From the NCBI GenBank assembly GCA_963700885.1, contig CAVOZJ010000032.1, positions 317,681 through 381,680 of the forward strand: DNA of 64,000 nt, read 5' to 3'. Below, piece after piece: positions 44,134 to 53,203 of the stretch (position 1 is the stretch's first letter; each line of letters opens with the position of its first letter). The DNA is from Anderseniella sp963700885 (GTDB lineage Bacteria > Pseudomonadota > Alphaproteobacteria > Rhizobiales > Aestuariivirgaceae). Under the pieces are notes generated by a model. It was not told where the DNA came from. It did no database searches and was given only the letters and a program-made list of their open reading frames with translations. The position numbers were made by a program, and so were the translations under genes.

Positions 44134-44175
44134 GCGCCCGATCTTCCGGTCCCCTCCCTGCCGGAAATCGGGCGC
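44134..44175. terminator. Large imperfect hairpin beyond the sox operon
   Basis: Outer 9-bp stem GCGCCCGAT/ATCGGGCGC, one bulge, inner 6-bp TTCCGG/CCGGAA, 11-base loop; no T-run. It lies immediately beyond the left end of the IS630 element, so before that insertion it stood about 20 bp after the soxG stop and could have ended the sox transcript. 43935-44133 has no gene. Confidence 0.45.
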
Positions 44176-44195
44176 AAGTATTCCGGAAACCTGAT

Positions 44196-45252
44196 CTAGA
44201 GCACGATGTTTTTAGGTTTGTTTGTATCCCGCGTGAGTGAGGTAGTTTTCGCATTCTGCTTCGGTGAAGCTGCCGAGCAATTCGCCGATACATTGACAAA
44301 CGGTATCGGGAGTACGGGCAGCAGCCTTTCGCAGGAGATGCTTGAGTTTTGCGAAAACCTGTTCGATGGGGTTCAGGTCCGGGGAATATTTGGGCAGGAA
44401 GAGTAGTTTGGCCTGGGCGCTGCGGATCATCTGGCGTACGGCCTTGCTCTTGTGGCTGCCCAGGTTGTCGGCAACGACGATATCGTCAGGCTTCAAGGTC
44501 GGTAGCAGGACTTTCTCAATGTAAATGCGAAAGCGCTCGCCATTGATCGGGCCATCCAGCAGCCAGGGAGCATCGATGCGGTCGTGGCGTAGAGCGGCCA
44601 GGAAGGTCATGGTTTTCCAGTGGCCGTGTGTCACCTTGGCCAGCAGGCGCTCACCGCACGGCGCCCAGCCTCGAAGCGGCGCCATATTGGTTTTGGTCCA
44701 GGTCTCGTCGATGAAGACCAGACGGCCTGGATCGATCCGGCCCTGATATTTTCGCCATTGTATCCGCCTGCGCGCCACATCGGGTCGATCCTGTTCACTG
44801 GCGTGAACAGTTTTTTTTATAACTGAGGTTCTCGGCATGGACGAACTCCCACACCGCGCGATAATCCACTTTCAGGTCGCGTTCGGCCAATTCGGCAACA
44901 AGGCCGCGCAGTGTAAAGTCTCGCCGCTGACAGCGCTCAAGCAGCCAATCGCGGTATTCACCCCGGATCGCTCTGGGCTTGTGACCACCCATCTGGCCAG
45001 GCGCAACGCTGCCGGTATCGTGAAAACGGTTAACCCAGCCAATCGCCGTGCTGATCGCTACACCAAAACGCCTGGCCGCCGCACAACGCGACATTCCCTC
45101 CTGCAAAACCGCACAAACAACACGCTCACGTAGATCAATCGAATAAGGCTTACCCATTATTGCTGGCCTCCTTAACCAGTAACAAGGGTGAATCAGATTC
45201 GCAGACAAATGGGAATCCCCAAACGATTCTGGCTAAACACATCCCGCTCTAG
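44196..45252 (-). mobile_element. IS630-family insertion sequence
   Basis: About 1.06 kb. The ends are inverted repeats: CTAGAGC-ACGATGTTTTTAG on the left (44196 on) against CTAGAGCGGGATGTGTTTAG read inward from 45252. IS630 elements insert at TA and duplicate it; TA lies at 44197-44198 and 45250-45251. It holds one two-frame transposase and separates soxG from its downstream hairpin. Confidence 0.88.
44212..45157 (-). CDS. IS630-family transposase, made through a -1 frameshift
   Basis: The frame from 45157 (MGKPYSIDLRERVV) has an HTH domain, then GGHKPRAIRGEYRDW ... YRAVWEFVHAENLSY, and runs into an A8 slippery run at about 44812-44819. The second frame (44212-44838) continues KKTVHASEQDRPDVARRR ... 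VFIDETWTKTNMAPLRGW ... VVADNLGSHKSKAVR ... LPKYSPDLNPIEQVFAKLK. The DDE triad (FIDET, ADNLG, NPIEQ) is intact. Ribosomal slippage on the A-run is the usual IS630 way to make the full protein, so it is probably functional. Confidence 0.88.
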
Positions 45253-45851
45253 CGAATCTCGTAGCCCCACTCCAGCGCCAGTTCGCTTAAGCCCAGCCAG
45301 AAGCCTTCGGCAAAACTGCGAAATACGCTCAGTTCGAAACTGTCGGCTCCGGTACAGGCGATCAACACGCCGACATGGCCGATCTGGGTAGCCGCACACG
45401 ATCCCGCCCTGAACGAGGAAGGCCGCAGATCCACGGCGGTTCCCTTGGCCAGTACATCGCGGGCGCGGGGCCCCTGCATGTGCATCACCGTGCGCCCGTG
45501 CGACTGGTCGGTGACCATGGCCAGTGCGCCGAGCTTTTTGTCCAGCCTGCCGGCAAGTGTTCCGGCGGCAACAGAAGGCGCCACGGCCAGCCATTGCCCG
45601 GGCGCGGTGGCGTGCAGGTTGATGCCGCGGGCCGCCGCAGATGCGCCCATGCCGGGCAGGTCGAGGCCAAAGTCCTTCCTGAATGCTGCCGTCAGCGCGC
45701 GGGCCGTGCCCTTCGCTGCAATCAGCGAAACCACTTCGCAGGGGTGAACCAGGCTGAGCGCCACGCCCGGGCCTTCCGGCAGCGAGCGGCCGAAGCGGCC
45801 GTGTATGATCAGATCATCCAGCGCGGAAACTTGTGTCATTGTCTCAGCCAT
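45249..45851 (-). CDS. soxG: Sarcosine oxidase gamma subunit
   Basis: 200-residue subunit of the heterotetrameric sarcosine oxidase, structurally like the T-protein fold; it contacts alpha and helps place the folate site. Text: SHGRTVMHMQGPRARDVLAKGTAVDLRPSSF, FELSVFRSFAEGFWLGLSELALEWGYEI, as in the family C-terminus. ATG 45851 overlaps the soxA stop by 8 bp. The TAG stop uses the TA at which the IS630 element inserted, so the protein keeps its natural end (see findings). Confidence 0.88.
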   Translation of the reverse strand: MAETMTQVSALDDLIIHGRFGRSLPEGPGVALSLVHPCEVVSLIAAKGTARALTAAFRKDFGLDLPGMGASAAARGINLHATAPGQWLAVAPSVAAGTLAGRLDKKLGALAMVTDQSHGRTVMHMQGPRARDVLAKGTAVDLRPSSFRAGSCAATQIGHVGVLIACTGADSFELSVFRSFAEGFWLGLSELALEWGYEIR

Positions 45852-48798
45852 GGACCTTCTCCTGTGCCGGATCAAGGAAAACCGGATTGCAGACTTCCGC
45901 TTCTATGTGAACGTCGCGCAGCCCGTCCCACAGCATGATCTTCTCACCATGCCGTTCGCGCCCGCGTTTCAGCATGGCAAGCCCGATCCAGCTTTCCAGC
46001 ATCGGCGAATAGGCCACGGAAGATACATAACCCTGGTCGGTTTTCAGGCTGGCCCTGTCACCCGGATTGACCAGGTGGCATCCGGCCCGGAAACGCAGCG
46101 CAGGGTTGAGCGGCCTGACCCCTACCAGTTGCTCGCGCTCAGGATCGTTGAGACCTTCGCGCTCGCTCATCATGCGGCCGATATAGTCTTTCTGTCTTGA
46201 CAGCATCCTGCCCAGGCCCACATCGCCCGCCGTCACCCGGCCATTGATCTCATTGTGGGTGACAAAGCCTTTTTCCACCCGCATCGCGCTGAGCGCCTCA
46301 AGGCCGTAGGGACCGATGCCGAACGGCCGGCCGGCATGCATGATGGCGTTTGCCACCGCCTCGCCGAAACCTGCCGGCACCGCCAGTTCATATGCCAGTT
46401 CGCCGGAAAACGAGATCCGGAACAACATGGCGGGGATAGAGCCCAAGACCGTCACCTGGCTGGCTGCCAGGAAGCCGAACGCCTCGTTCGATATGTCGAT
46501 ATCCACGATCCTGGCCAGTACGTCACGCGCCTTCGGGCCGGCAATGGCCATCTGGGCCCACTGATCCGACACAGACGCAAATTGAACATCAAGCCCGGGC
46601 CACAGTGCCTGGTGGGCAAATTCCATGTCGCGCATGGATTCTGCCGCGTGCCCGGTAGTGGTGGTCATGAAATAGTGGTTTTCAGACAGTCTGCTCGTGG
46701 TGCCGTCATCGCCCACGAAGCCGTCTTCGCGCAACATCAGGCCATAGCGGGCCTTGCCGACAGGAAGTTTTGCAAAGGCGTTGCAGTACAGCCGGTTGAT
46801 GAACTCGGTTGCATCCCGGCCCCTGATCTCGATCTTGCCGAGTGTCGAGACATCGCAAATCCCGACATTGGCCCGGGTGTTCCGCACTTCGCGCGTCATC
46901 GCCGTCAGCCAGTCGTCGCCTTGTTCAGGAAACCAGCTTGAGCGATACCACAGGCCGGTCTCCACAAACTCCGCCCCGAGGTCTGCGGCCCAGTTGTGCA
47001 GGGGCGACATGCGAACCGGACGGAAGTGCTCATTCACATGCTGGCCGCCCAGTGCGCCGAACGACACCGGCGTGTAGAACGGCCGGAACGTCGTGGTTCC
47101 GATCTCGTCTATGCTTTTGCCGGTGGCGTCTGCCAGAATTCCGATGGCGTTGACATTGCCGAGCTTGCCCTGGTCCGTGGCCATGCCGGATGTCGTATAG
47201 CGTTTGGCCAGTTCTATATGATCATAGCCTTCGCGCGCTGCCAGCGGCAGATCCCTGGCCGTCACATCGTTCTGGTAATCGACAAATGCCTTGCCGGTCG
47301 ACTGCTTCACCCACCAGACCGGTGCCGAGGTGTGCGACACCTCGTCCCGGGCCTTCGGTACCGGGGTTTGCATCGCCCTGTAACCGGTTTGCCTGGCGGC
47401 CTGTTCACCGCGCCTGGCGCCATCGGCAAGGCAACCGCTCAATGACCACACGGCATTGGCTGATCCGCATGGGATTATGTTCGGGTCGTTCTGCGGCGGC
47501 ATGAAACAGTACTCATCCTCATCCCACGACGGCCGGGCGCCGCGATGGCACGCCAGGTGCACGACCGGGCTCCATCCGCCGGACATGGCCAGCGACTGGC
47601 AGGGAATGGTTTCATGGCCGCGGCCGCGATCAATTTCAATCGCCTTCATGCCGTGCCTGCCGCCACCCACATTGGTCACTGTTGTACCGCTCAGCACGGG
47701 CAGGCCATGGGTCTCGATGTCGGGCGCATCGGTGCGCGCATCGATTATGGCTTCCACATGAATGCCGAGGGCCTGCATGTCGAGCGCGGTCCGGTAGCCG
47801 GAATCAGACGATGTGAACACGCAGACCGACCTGCCGGCTGCAACGCCAAACTGGTTGGCATAGGTGCGCATGGCAGATGCCGTCATCACACCTGGCCGGT
47901 CGTTGCCGCCAAACACGATCGGGCGCTCCTCGGCACCGGTTGCCATGACGCAGGCCTTCGCCATGATGCGCCACAGTTTTTCCACCGGCACGTCGTGGTC
48001 AGGCAGTGCCACATGTTTCTGTACCCGCTCCAGCGCGCCAAACACACACTGGTCGTAAGCGCCGAAAATGGTTGTGCGCGGCATCAGGGTGACGTTGTCC
48101 AGTGCGGCCAGGCTGGCCAGTGTATCGGCGGCCCATTGATGGCCCGGCTGGCCGGCAATCTCCTCGCGTTCCCGCAGCAGCGATCCGCCAAAAGCGGCAT
48201 GTTCGTCGGCCAGTATGACGTTGGCCCCGGTGCGTGCGGCGGCAAGCGCAGCCATCAGGCCGGCAGGGCCGGAACCCACAACCAGCACATCACAATGCGC
48301 ATAGGCCTTCTCGTAGCGGTCCGGATCGTCCTTATGGCTGAGATGCCCGAGACCGGCGGCGCGGCGGATTATCGGCTCATAAATGGCTTCCCAGAATTTT
48401 TTCGGCCACATGAAGGTCTTGTAGTAGAAACCGGCCACGAACAGGGATGATGCGATCGAGTTGATTGCCCCGAAATCCCGCTCCAGGGTCGGCCAGCGGT
48501 TCTGGCTTCTGGCAATCAGCCCGTCATACAGTTCCTGCATGGTGGCGCGGGTATTGGGTTCCAGCCGCCCGCCTTCACCGATTTCCATCAGCGCGTTTGG
48601 TTCAGCAGCACCTGCGGTGACAACCGAGCGCGGACGGTGATACTTGAACGACCGGCCCATCAGCAACTGGCCGTTCGCCAGCAGCGCCGATGCCAGCGTG
48701 TCACCAGCATGACCCTGCATCGGTTTGCCGTCAAAGCTGAAGTCAATCACCGAACTGCGGTCGATCAGGCCGCCCCTGTCAAAACGGAATGAGGTCAT
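45844..48798 (-). CDS. soxA: Sarcosine oxidase alpha subunit
   Basis: 984 residues. Oxidises sarcosine with beta to glycine plus one-carbon units for tetrahydrofolate. N-terminal ferredoxin-like domain (FDGKPMQGHAGDTLASALLANG), an NAD/FAD-type Rossmann motif VVGSGPAGLMAALAAARTGANV near residue 135, and C-terminal GCV-T-like THF-binding half (RDMEFAHQALWPGLDVQFAS ... AGPKARDVLARI ... MRVEKGFVTHNEINGRVTAGDVGLG). Start at ATG 48798 by homology (MTSFRFDRGGLIDR); the longer frame is basic and unlike the family. Overlaps soxD. Confidence 0.95.
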   Translation of the reverse strand: MTSFRFDRGGLIDRSSVIDFSFDGKPMQGHAGDTLASALLANGQLLMGRSFKYHRPRSVVTAGAAEPNALMEIGEGGRLEPNTRATMQELYDGLIARSQNRWPTLERDFGAINSIASSLFVAGFYYKTFMWPKKFWEAIYEPIIRRAAGLGHLSHKDDPDRYEKAYAHCDVLVVGSGPAGLMAALAAARTGANVILADEHAAFGGSLLREREEIAGQPGHQWAADTLASLAALDNVTLMPRTTIFGAYDQCVFGALERVQKHVALPDHDVPVEKLWRIMAKACVMATGAEERPIVFGGNDRPGVMTASAMRTYANQFGVAAGRSVCVFTSSDSGYRTALDMQALGIHVEAIIDARTDAPDIETHGLPVLSGTTVTNVGGGRHGMKAIEIDRGRGHETIPCQSLAMSGGWSPVVHLACHRGARPSWDEDEYCFMPPQNDPNIIPCGSANAVWSLSGCLADGARRGEQAARQTGYRAMQTPVPKARDEVSHTSAPVWWVKQSTGKAFVDYQNDVTARDLPLAAREGYDHIELAKRYTTSGMATDQGKLGNVNAIGILADATGKSIDEIGTTTFRPFYTPVSFGALGGQHVNEHFRPVRMSPLHNWAADLGAEFVETGLWYRSSWFPEQGDDWLTAMTREVRNTRANVGICDVSTLGKIEIRGRDATEFINRLYCNAFAKLPVGKARYGLMLREDGFVGDDGTTSRLSENHYFMTTTTGHAAESMRDMEFAHQALWPGLDVQFASVSDQWAQMAIAGPKARDVLARIVDIDISNEAFGFLAASQVTVLGSIPAMLFRISFSGELAYELAVPAGFGEAVANAIMHAGRPFGIGPYGLEALSAMRVEKGFVTHNEINGRVTAGDVGLGRMLSRQKDYIGRMMSEREGLNDPEREQLVGVRPLNPALRFRAGCHLVNPGDRASLKTDQGYVSSVAYSPMLESWIGLAMLKRGRERHGEKIMLWDGLRDVHIEAEVCNPVFLDPAQEKVHG

Positions 48799-49154
48799 TT
48801 TCTTGACCCGCGCGCTGTCTTGCGGCTTGCAGGCTTGCGACTGGCCGCCTTGCCTGCGGGCGTCTTGCGTGCAGCCGCCTTGCCCGGTTTCCAGGCGTTT
48901 GCGGGGGTGACATCGTAGACCTCGTGGCTCACCGTGTCGCGTTCGACCACCAGCCATTGCCGGCATCCGCCGGTGTGGTGCCAGTGTTCAGCCGTGCGCC
49001 CGCGCACATTGTCGCGAATGTGCACATAGTCATGCCACTGGTTCATGGCGCCGTCGCCGATTGCGCCGGGACGCAGTTTTGAAGCATCACCCTTGATGTA
49101 GAATTCATCCGTTGTGCGCTGGCCGCAGTGGGGACAGTTGATCAGGTAGGCCAT
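48795..49154 (-). CDS. soxD: Sarcosine oxidase delta subunit
   Basis: 119 residues. Zinc-binding subunit: CPHCGQRTTDEF near the N-terminus, WHDYVHIRDNVRGRTAEHWHHTGGCRQWL and VERDTVSHEVYDV, all family-typical. The last 28 residues (KAAARKTPAGKAASRKPASR and on) are a Lys/Ala/Arg-rich tail absent from the minimal family and probably unstructured. Overlaps soxA (ATGA) downstream. Confidence 0.92.
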   Translation of the reverse strand: MAYLINCPHCGQRTTDEFYIKGDASKLRPGAIGDGAMNQWHDYVHIRDNVRGRTAEHWHHTGGCRQWLVVERDTVSHEVYDVTPANAWKPGKAAARKTPAGKAASRKPASRKTARGSRK

Positions 49155-49165
49155 GTACTTTCCCC

Positions 49166-50416
49166 TTAATGCAGGTTTGCCTGCGCACCATGCGCGGTTT
49201 CATCCATCACGTAGCCGGTGCGGAACCGGTCCAGCCGCATCTGCGAATTCAGCTCGTGCGGCGCATCGTTGGCGATGGTGTGGGCAAAGCACCAGCCCGA
49301 CGCCGGTGTCGCCTTGAAACCGCCATAGCACCAGCCTGCATTGAGATAGAGATTGTCGATACTGGTCTTGTCGATGATCGGCGAGCCATCCATCGACATG
49401 TCCATGATGCCGCCCCATGAACGCAACACCCGGGCACGCGACATTGACGGTATCATGGCAAGGCCGCACTCGATGACATGTTCAACCATCGGCAGGTTGC
49501 CGCGCTGGGCGTAGGAGTTGTAGCCGTCAATATCGCCGCCGAATACCAGCCCGCCCTTGTCAGACTGCGAGATGTAGAAATGCCCGACACCGAACGTCAC
49601 CACGTTGTCGATCCACGGCTTGATGCCTTCTGATACAAATGCCTGCAGCACATGGCTTTCAATCGGCAGGTCAAGGCCGGCCATTTTTGCAACCGTAGTT
49701 GAATTTCCCGCTGCCGCCAGGCCGATTTTCCCGCAGCCGATAAAACCCCTGCTGGTATCGACGCCGGTAACCCTGCCCCTGTCGCGCCGGATGCCGGTCA
49801 CCTCGCAGTGCTGGATTACATCGACGCCGCGCATGTCGGCGCCGCGGGCAAAGCCCCAGGCCACCGCGTCGTGGCGAACCGTGCCACCGCGCCGCTGCAA
49901 AAGTCCGCCCATGATCGGAAAGCGGCCATTGTCATGGTTCAAAAACGGCAACATGTCGCGCAAGGCGGAGCTGTCGAGAATTTCCGCATCCACGCCGTGA
50001 ATGCGCATGGCATTGCCGCGCCGGACATAGGCATCACGCTGAGCATCGGAGTGGAACAGGTTGACCACACCGCGTTGCGACACCATGGCGTTGAAGTTGA
50101 AGTCCTGCTCAAGGCCTTCCCACAGTTGCAGGGATTTCTCGTAGAACGGGTTGTTGCCGGGCAACAGGTAGTTGGAGCGGATAATCGTGGTATTGCGCCC
50201 GACATTGCCGCCGCCCAGATAGCCCTTTTCGAGCACGGCGACATTGGTGATGCCGTGAACCTTGGCCAGGTAATAGGCAGTCGCCAGGCCATGTCCGCCG
50301 CCGCCAACAATGATCACGTCATATTCCGGCTTCGGATCCGGCGAGCGCCAGGCAGGCTGCCAGTTCCTGTGTCCGGACAGTGCATTGCGCGCCAGTGAAA
50401 AGACTGAATACTTCAT
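49166..50416 (-). CDS. soxB: Sarcosine oxidase beta subunit
   Basis: 416 residues, the FAD/FMN catalytic subunit. FAD motif DVIIVGGGGHGLATAYYLAKVHG near residue 33; GRNTTIIRSNYL; the His in GGTVRHDAVAWGFARGA is the expected covalent FMN attachment site; C-terminal NLYLNAGWCYGGFKATPASGW closes the fold. The start at MKYSVFSLARNALSG (50416) is preferred to ATG 50425. First gene of soxBDAG, with the divergent regulator 105 bp away; the intervening DNA would hold both promoters. Confidence 0.94.
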   Translation of the reverse strand: MKYSVFSLARNALSGHRNWQPAWRSPDPKPEYDVIIVGGGGHGLATAYYLAKVHGITNVAVLEKGYLGGGNVGRNTTIIRSNYLLPGNNPFYEKSLQLWEGLEQDFNFNAMVSQRGVVNLFHSDAQRDAYVRRGNAMRIHGVDAEILDSSALRDMLPFLNHDNGRFPIMGGLLQRRGGTVRHDAVAWGFARGADMRGVDVIQHCEVTGIRRDRGRVTGVDTSRGFIGCGKIGLAAAGNSTTVAKMAGLDLPIESHVLQAFVSEGIKPWIDNVVTFGVGHFYISQSDKGGLVFGGDIDGYNSYAQRGNLPMVEHVIECGLAMIPSMSRARVLRSWGGIMDMSMDGSPIIDKTSIDNLYLNAGWCYGGFKATPASGWCFAHTIANDAPHELNSQMRLDRFRTGYVMDETAHGAQANLH

Positions 50417-50521
50417 ACCGTGCATCCGTTTCCACTATCGGGAGCAAAACCGGCCGGAGTATACGGTGCGCAGGCGCAAAATATGTTGTCCATACGGGCC
50501 GTTTACTTTACTCATAGCGAC

Positions 50522-51517
50522 ATGAGTTTGATGGACGGTTCAATCCCGCAGATCTTTGCATTCCTGTTGATGGACGGGTTTGCGCTGATGTCCTTTGCCT
50601 CTGCCGTTGAACCGTTGCGCGCTGCCAACACAATTTCCGGCCGTGAACTCTATCGCACAATCTGCGTTTCCAATGATGGCAGCCCGGTCACCTCATCGGT
50701 CGGCACCGTGCAGCCCTGCCAGGCGAAAGTCGGCGACATGATTGACGCCAGCACGCTGTTCGTGTGTGTCGGCGGCAGGCCGTGGTCCTATGGCGACAAG
50801 AGGACCTTTGCCTGGCTGCGGCTGTTGTCACGGCGCGGCGTTCGCATTGGTGGCGTGTCCGGCGGACCCTATGTGCTGGCCCGATCCGGCATCATGGAAG
50901 GCCGCCACATGACCATCCACTGGGAGCACGCACCAGCCCTGTCGGAGGAGTATCCCGACCTGCTGCTCACCAGGTCGCGCTATATCATCGACCGGGACCG
51001 GGTAACCTGTGCCGGCGGCATTGCAGCAATGGACATGATGCACGCCATTATTGCCGAACAGCACGGCAAGGCGTTTGCCACCCAGGTTTCGGACTGGTTC
51101 CTGCACCGCGACGTGGCGCTGGCCTCGTCACCGCAAAGAGCCTCCCTGACCCAGCGCTATGGCATTCACCGCCAGGACATCATCTACGCGCTGGAACTGA
51201 TGGAGAGCAATATCGCGACGCCGCTGGACCGCGCCGCCATCGCCAGGCGGGTCGGATTGTCGACCCGTCAGATCGACAGGCTGTTTGCCAGCCTGCTGGG
51301 GGCAAGCTTTGCTGATCACTACCGGGCCTTGAGGCTTGACCGGGCGCGCAATCTTCTGATGCAGAGCACCCTGCCGATTACCGAAGTGGCGCTGGCGTGC
51401 GGCTTTGCCAATGCCAGTCATTTCTCGCGGGCCTATTCGGCGAAATTCGGTATCCCGCCACGCCGTGACAGGGTGCAGGCAGGCCGGCTGTCGTCGCCGC
51501 TAAAAGAAAGTTTGTAG
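50522..51517 (+). CDS. GlxA-family AraC regulator, GbdR/SouR-like
   Basis: 331-residue regulator with an N-terminal DJ-1/PfpI-like effector domain (FLLMDGFALMSFASAVEPLRAAN; GGVSGGPYVLARSGIMEGRHMTIHWEH; ADVQRY-type site not fully visible) and a C-terminal AraC double HTH (residues 228-320: NIATPLDRAAIARRVGLSTRQIDRLF; ITEVALACGFANASHFSRAYSAKFGIPP). GbdR/CdhR-type proteins sense betaine, dimethylglycine or carnitine. Divergent to soxBDAG, it is the likely activator of that operon. ATG 50522 by homology. Confidence 0.9.
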   Translation: MSLMDGSIPQIFAFLLMDGFALMSFASAVEPLRAANTISGRELYRTICVSNDGSPVTSSVGTVQPCQAKVGDMIDASTLFVCVGGRPWSYGDKRTFAWLRLLSRRGVRIGGVSGGPYVLARSGIMEGRHMTIHWEHAPALSEEYPDLLLTRSRYIIDRDRVTCAGGIAAMDMMHAIIAEQHGKAFATQVSDWFLHRDVALASSPQRASLTQRYGIHRQDIIYALELMESNIATPLDRAAIARRVGLSTRQIDRLFASLLGASFADHYRALRLDRARNLLMQSTLPITEVALACGFANASHFSRAYSAKFGIPPRRDRVQAGRLSSPLKESL

Positions 51518-51555
51518 GGCGAAATGGGTTCTGATTGATTCAATCAAATACCGTA

Positions 51556-51583
51556 CTGATCCAGGGTTCTGACCCTGGATCAG
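51556..51583. terminator. 11-bp hairpin between convergent genes
   Basis: Perfect stem CTGATCCAGGG/CCCTGGATCAG with a 6-base loop between the convergent regulator and outer-membrane protein genes; no T-run on either side. A smaller inverted repeat TTGATTCAATCAA lies just upstream near 51537. Probably the shared end of the two transcripts. Confidence 0.5.
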
Positions 51584-51665
51584 GCTGACTTCCGGCAGCA
51601 GGATAAATCGCCGTTTGCTGTCACATCCTGCCTGTCGGATTTCGACTTTAGACGGTCTCCAATGC

Positions 51666-52580
51666 TTAAGGAACAGACGTTATCGGTGGCGCCACGTATG
51701 TAGGACCCATGCAGCTATGATTGAAGTCCGGTGTATCGAGTGTAGCACCCTGACGATCAACGGTCAGCAGGTCACCGGAGAACGAGTAGGACGTGCCAAC
51801 CATAATGGTGTGATCGTCGACATCAGCGGAATAGCTGGACAGACAGGTGTCACGGAAAGTGCCGCGATAGCCGACATACAGCGCCGTATCACCGATAAAC
51901 GGCAAACCCGCCAGTTTGAAATCATACCGCGCACCGAGGCTGTAGGAATCATACTCCATGCCGCTCATGTCGAATTCGGCATTCAGATAGGTGCCTTCAA
52001 GCTGAAGGCGGCTGTTGTTGGCAAAAAACCACCTGAACACGCCCCGGCCGAAAAAGCCGTCATCAAGGCCGGTAATCGGAATATCGCCGGGCGTAAAGTC
52101 GACGTAGCCGCCCTGGCCGTAAAACGTCATTTCAGGAAGGTAGAACTGGAATTCGCCACCCACGAAGCGGTGATTGGTGCTGCCGACAGGCCCGAAGTTC
52201 GAGGTGCCCATACCACCAAAGGCGCCAAACAGTCCCGCATCCGGGTCGCGCCAGCTCAGGTGCGCCGCGCCCTGGTAGGAGTAGCGCGGGCCCATGGTTG
52301 AATAGAGGTTATCATTCGCAAGGGTGTTGTATTCATATTTGACATCATTCTGGATCGACAGGTTATCGCCCAGCGGCAGGCTGAGAAGTCCGGCACCGCC
52401 GGTCGTAACTACGGTTTCATCCCCGAAGTCGCCACCATCGATGAACTGGGCTCCAAACCAGGTGTCCACCACACCCGAAACAATAAGGCCTAGCTCGCGC
52501 TCAGGCTCAAAGTCGGCAGCATCGCCTGGGGCGGTTATGGAGGCTAAAGCAACACAAGTCGCTAGAATCAGTTTCTTCAT
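51666..52580 (-). CDS. Predicted outer-membrane beta-barrel protein
   Basis: 304 residues with a signal peptide (KKLILATCVALASITAPGDA) and long alternating hydrophobic/aromatic strands: LGLIVSGVVDTWFGAQF, NLSIQNDVKYEYN, GPRYSYQGAAHLSWRD, HRFVGGEFQFYLPEMTFYGQGGYVDF, FFGRGVFRWFFANNSRLQLEGTYLNAEF. This fits a beta-barrel or porin-like protein, but no specific family is recognised and the protein does not end in Phe or Trp as many barrel proteins do. No gene is seen in the 296 bp to the next gene. Confidence 0.62.
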   Translation of the reverse strand: MKKLILATCVALASITAPGDAADFEPERELGLIVSGVVDTWFGAQFIDGGDFGDETVVTTGGAGLLSLPLGDNLSIQNDVKYEYNTLANDNLYSTMGPRYSYQGAAHLSWRDPDAGLFGAFGGMGTSNFGPVGSTNHRFVGGEFQFYLPEMTFYGQGGYVDFTPGDIPITGLDDGFFGRGVFRWFFANNSRLQLEGTYLNAEFDMSGMEYDSYSLGARYDFKLAGLPFIGDTALYVGYRGTFRDTCLSSYSADVDDHTIMVGTSYSFSGDLLTVDRQGATLDTPDFNHSCMGPTYVAPPITSVP

Positions 52581-52876
52581 TGGAACTCCCCTGCAGGGAT
52601 TCGGCGATTAATCGGCTAAAGTGCGCATACATTATCCGGAATATAGTGAACAAACTGGAAATGGTGTCCCTTATCGGGAGAATATTGCAAATATGTCACC
52701 GCTACAGTTGCCGCCAAATCATCGTGCTTCGAGATAAAATGCCGCCGTTGGCATGTTTCAATTGAGCACGCTCCGTTAGAGCTTTGTTTACCTCGGCGGG
52801 CGAAAACCGGTTCGCTCTCCTTCAAAAAAGGCATCATGTCCCGCCATGTTTCACTTTGAGGCAGGAGAAGATTTGC

Positions 52877-53188
52877 ATGAGCGTTAACCAGCAGGTTCTG
52901 GAAGCTGTCAGAAGGTTCGGGCCGGTCAGTGCCCGTGGCCTGGAACTTATCCTGAAGCTTCCGGAAAGGCAGGCTGTGCGCCCGGCAATCAGTCGTCTGC
53001 GCAGGAAGGGTGCACCGGTCTGGATCGACCCGGTTCGCAATGCCTACTGGTTTGCTGACGACAGAAAACCAGGGAAAACGCCGCGTTCCAGGTGGAAGCG
53101 GTCCTGGCAGGATAAATCCAGTATAGCCGGCTCGACCGGGCTGGAACGCGCCAGATTGCTGCTTGAAGGATTGCGTACGCAGGCGTAG
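52877..53188 (+). CDS. Small winged-helix-like protein of unknown function
   Basis: 103 residues, basic C-terminus. The first half (NQQVLEAVRRFGPVSARGLELILKLPERQAVRPAISRLRRKGAPVWIDPVRNAYWF) has the pattern of a winged helix: helix, turn-helix, recognition helix with RQAVRPAISRLRRKG, then a beta wing. So a DNA-binding role is possible. AGGAGA lies 8 bases before the ATG at 52877. No named family. Confidence 0.6.
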   Translation: MSVNQQVLEAVRRFGPVSARGLELILKLPERQAVRPAISRLRRKGAPVWIDPVRNAYWFADDRKPGKTPRSRWKRSWQDKSSIAGSTGLERARLLLEGLRTQA

Positions 53189-53203
53189 TCCCGGATTTGC
53201 TGC

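Noticed and set aside
44015..44299. Minus ORF of 94 codons near the IS630 end
   Set aside because: Overlaps the IS inverted repeat and a hairpin, has no family pattern and crosses the insertion boundary, so it is probably chance.
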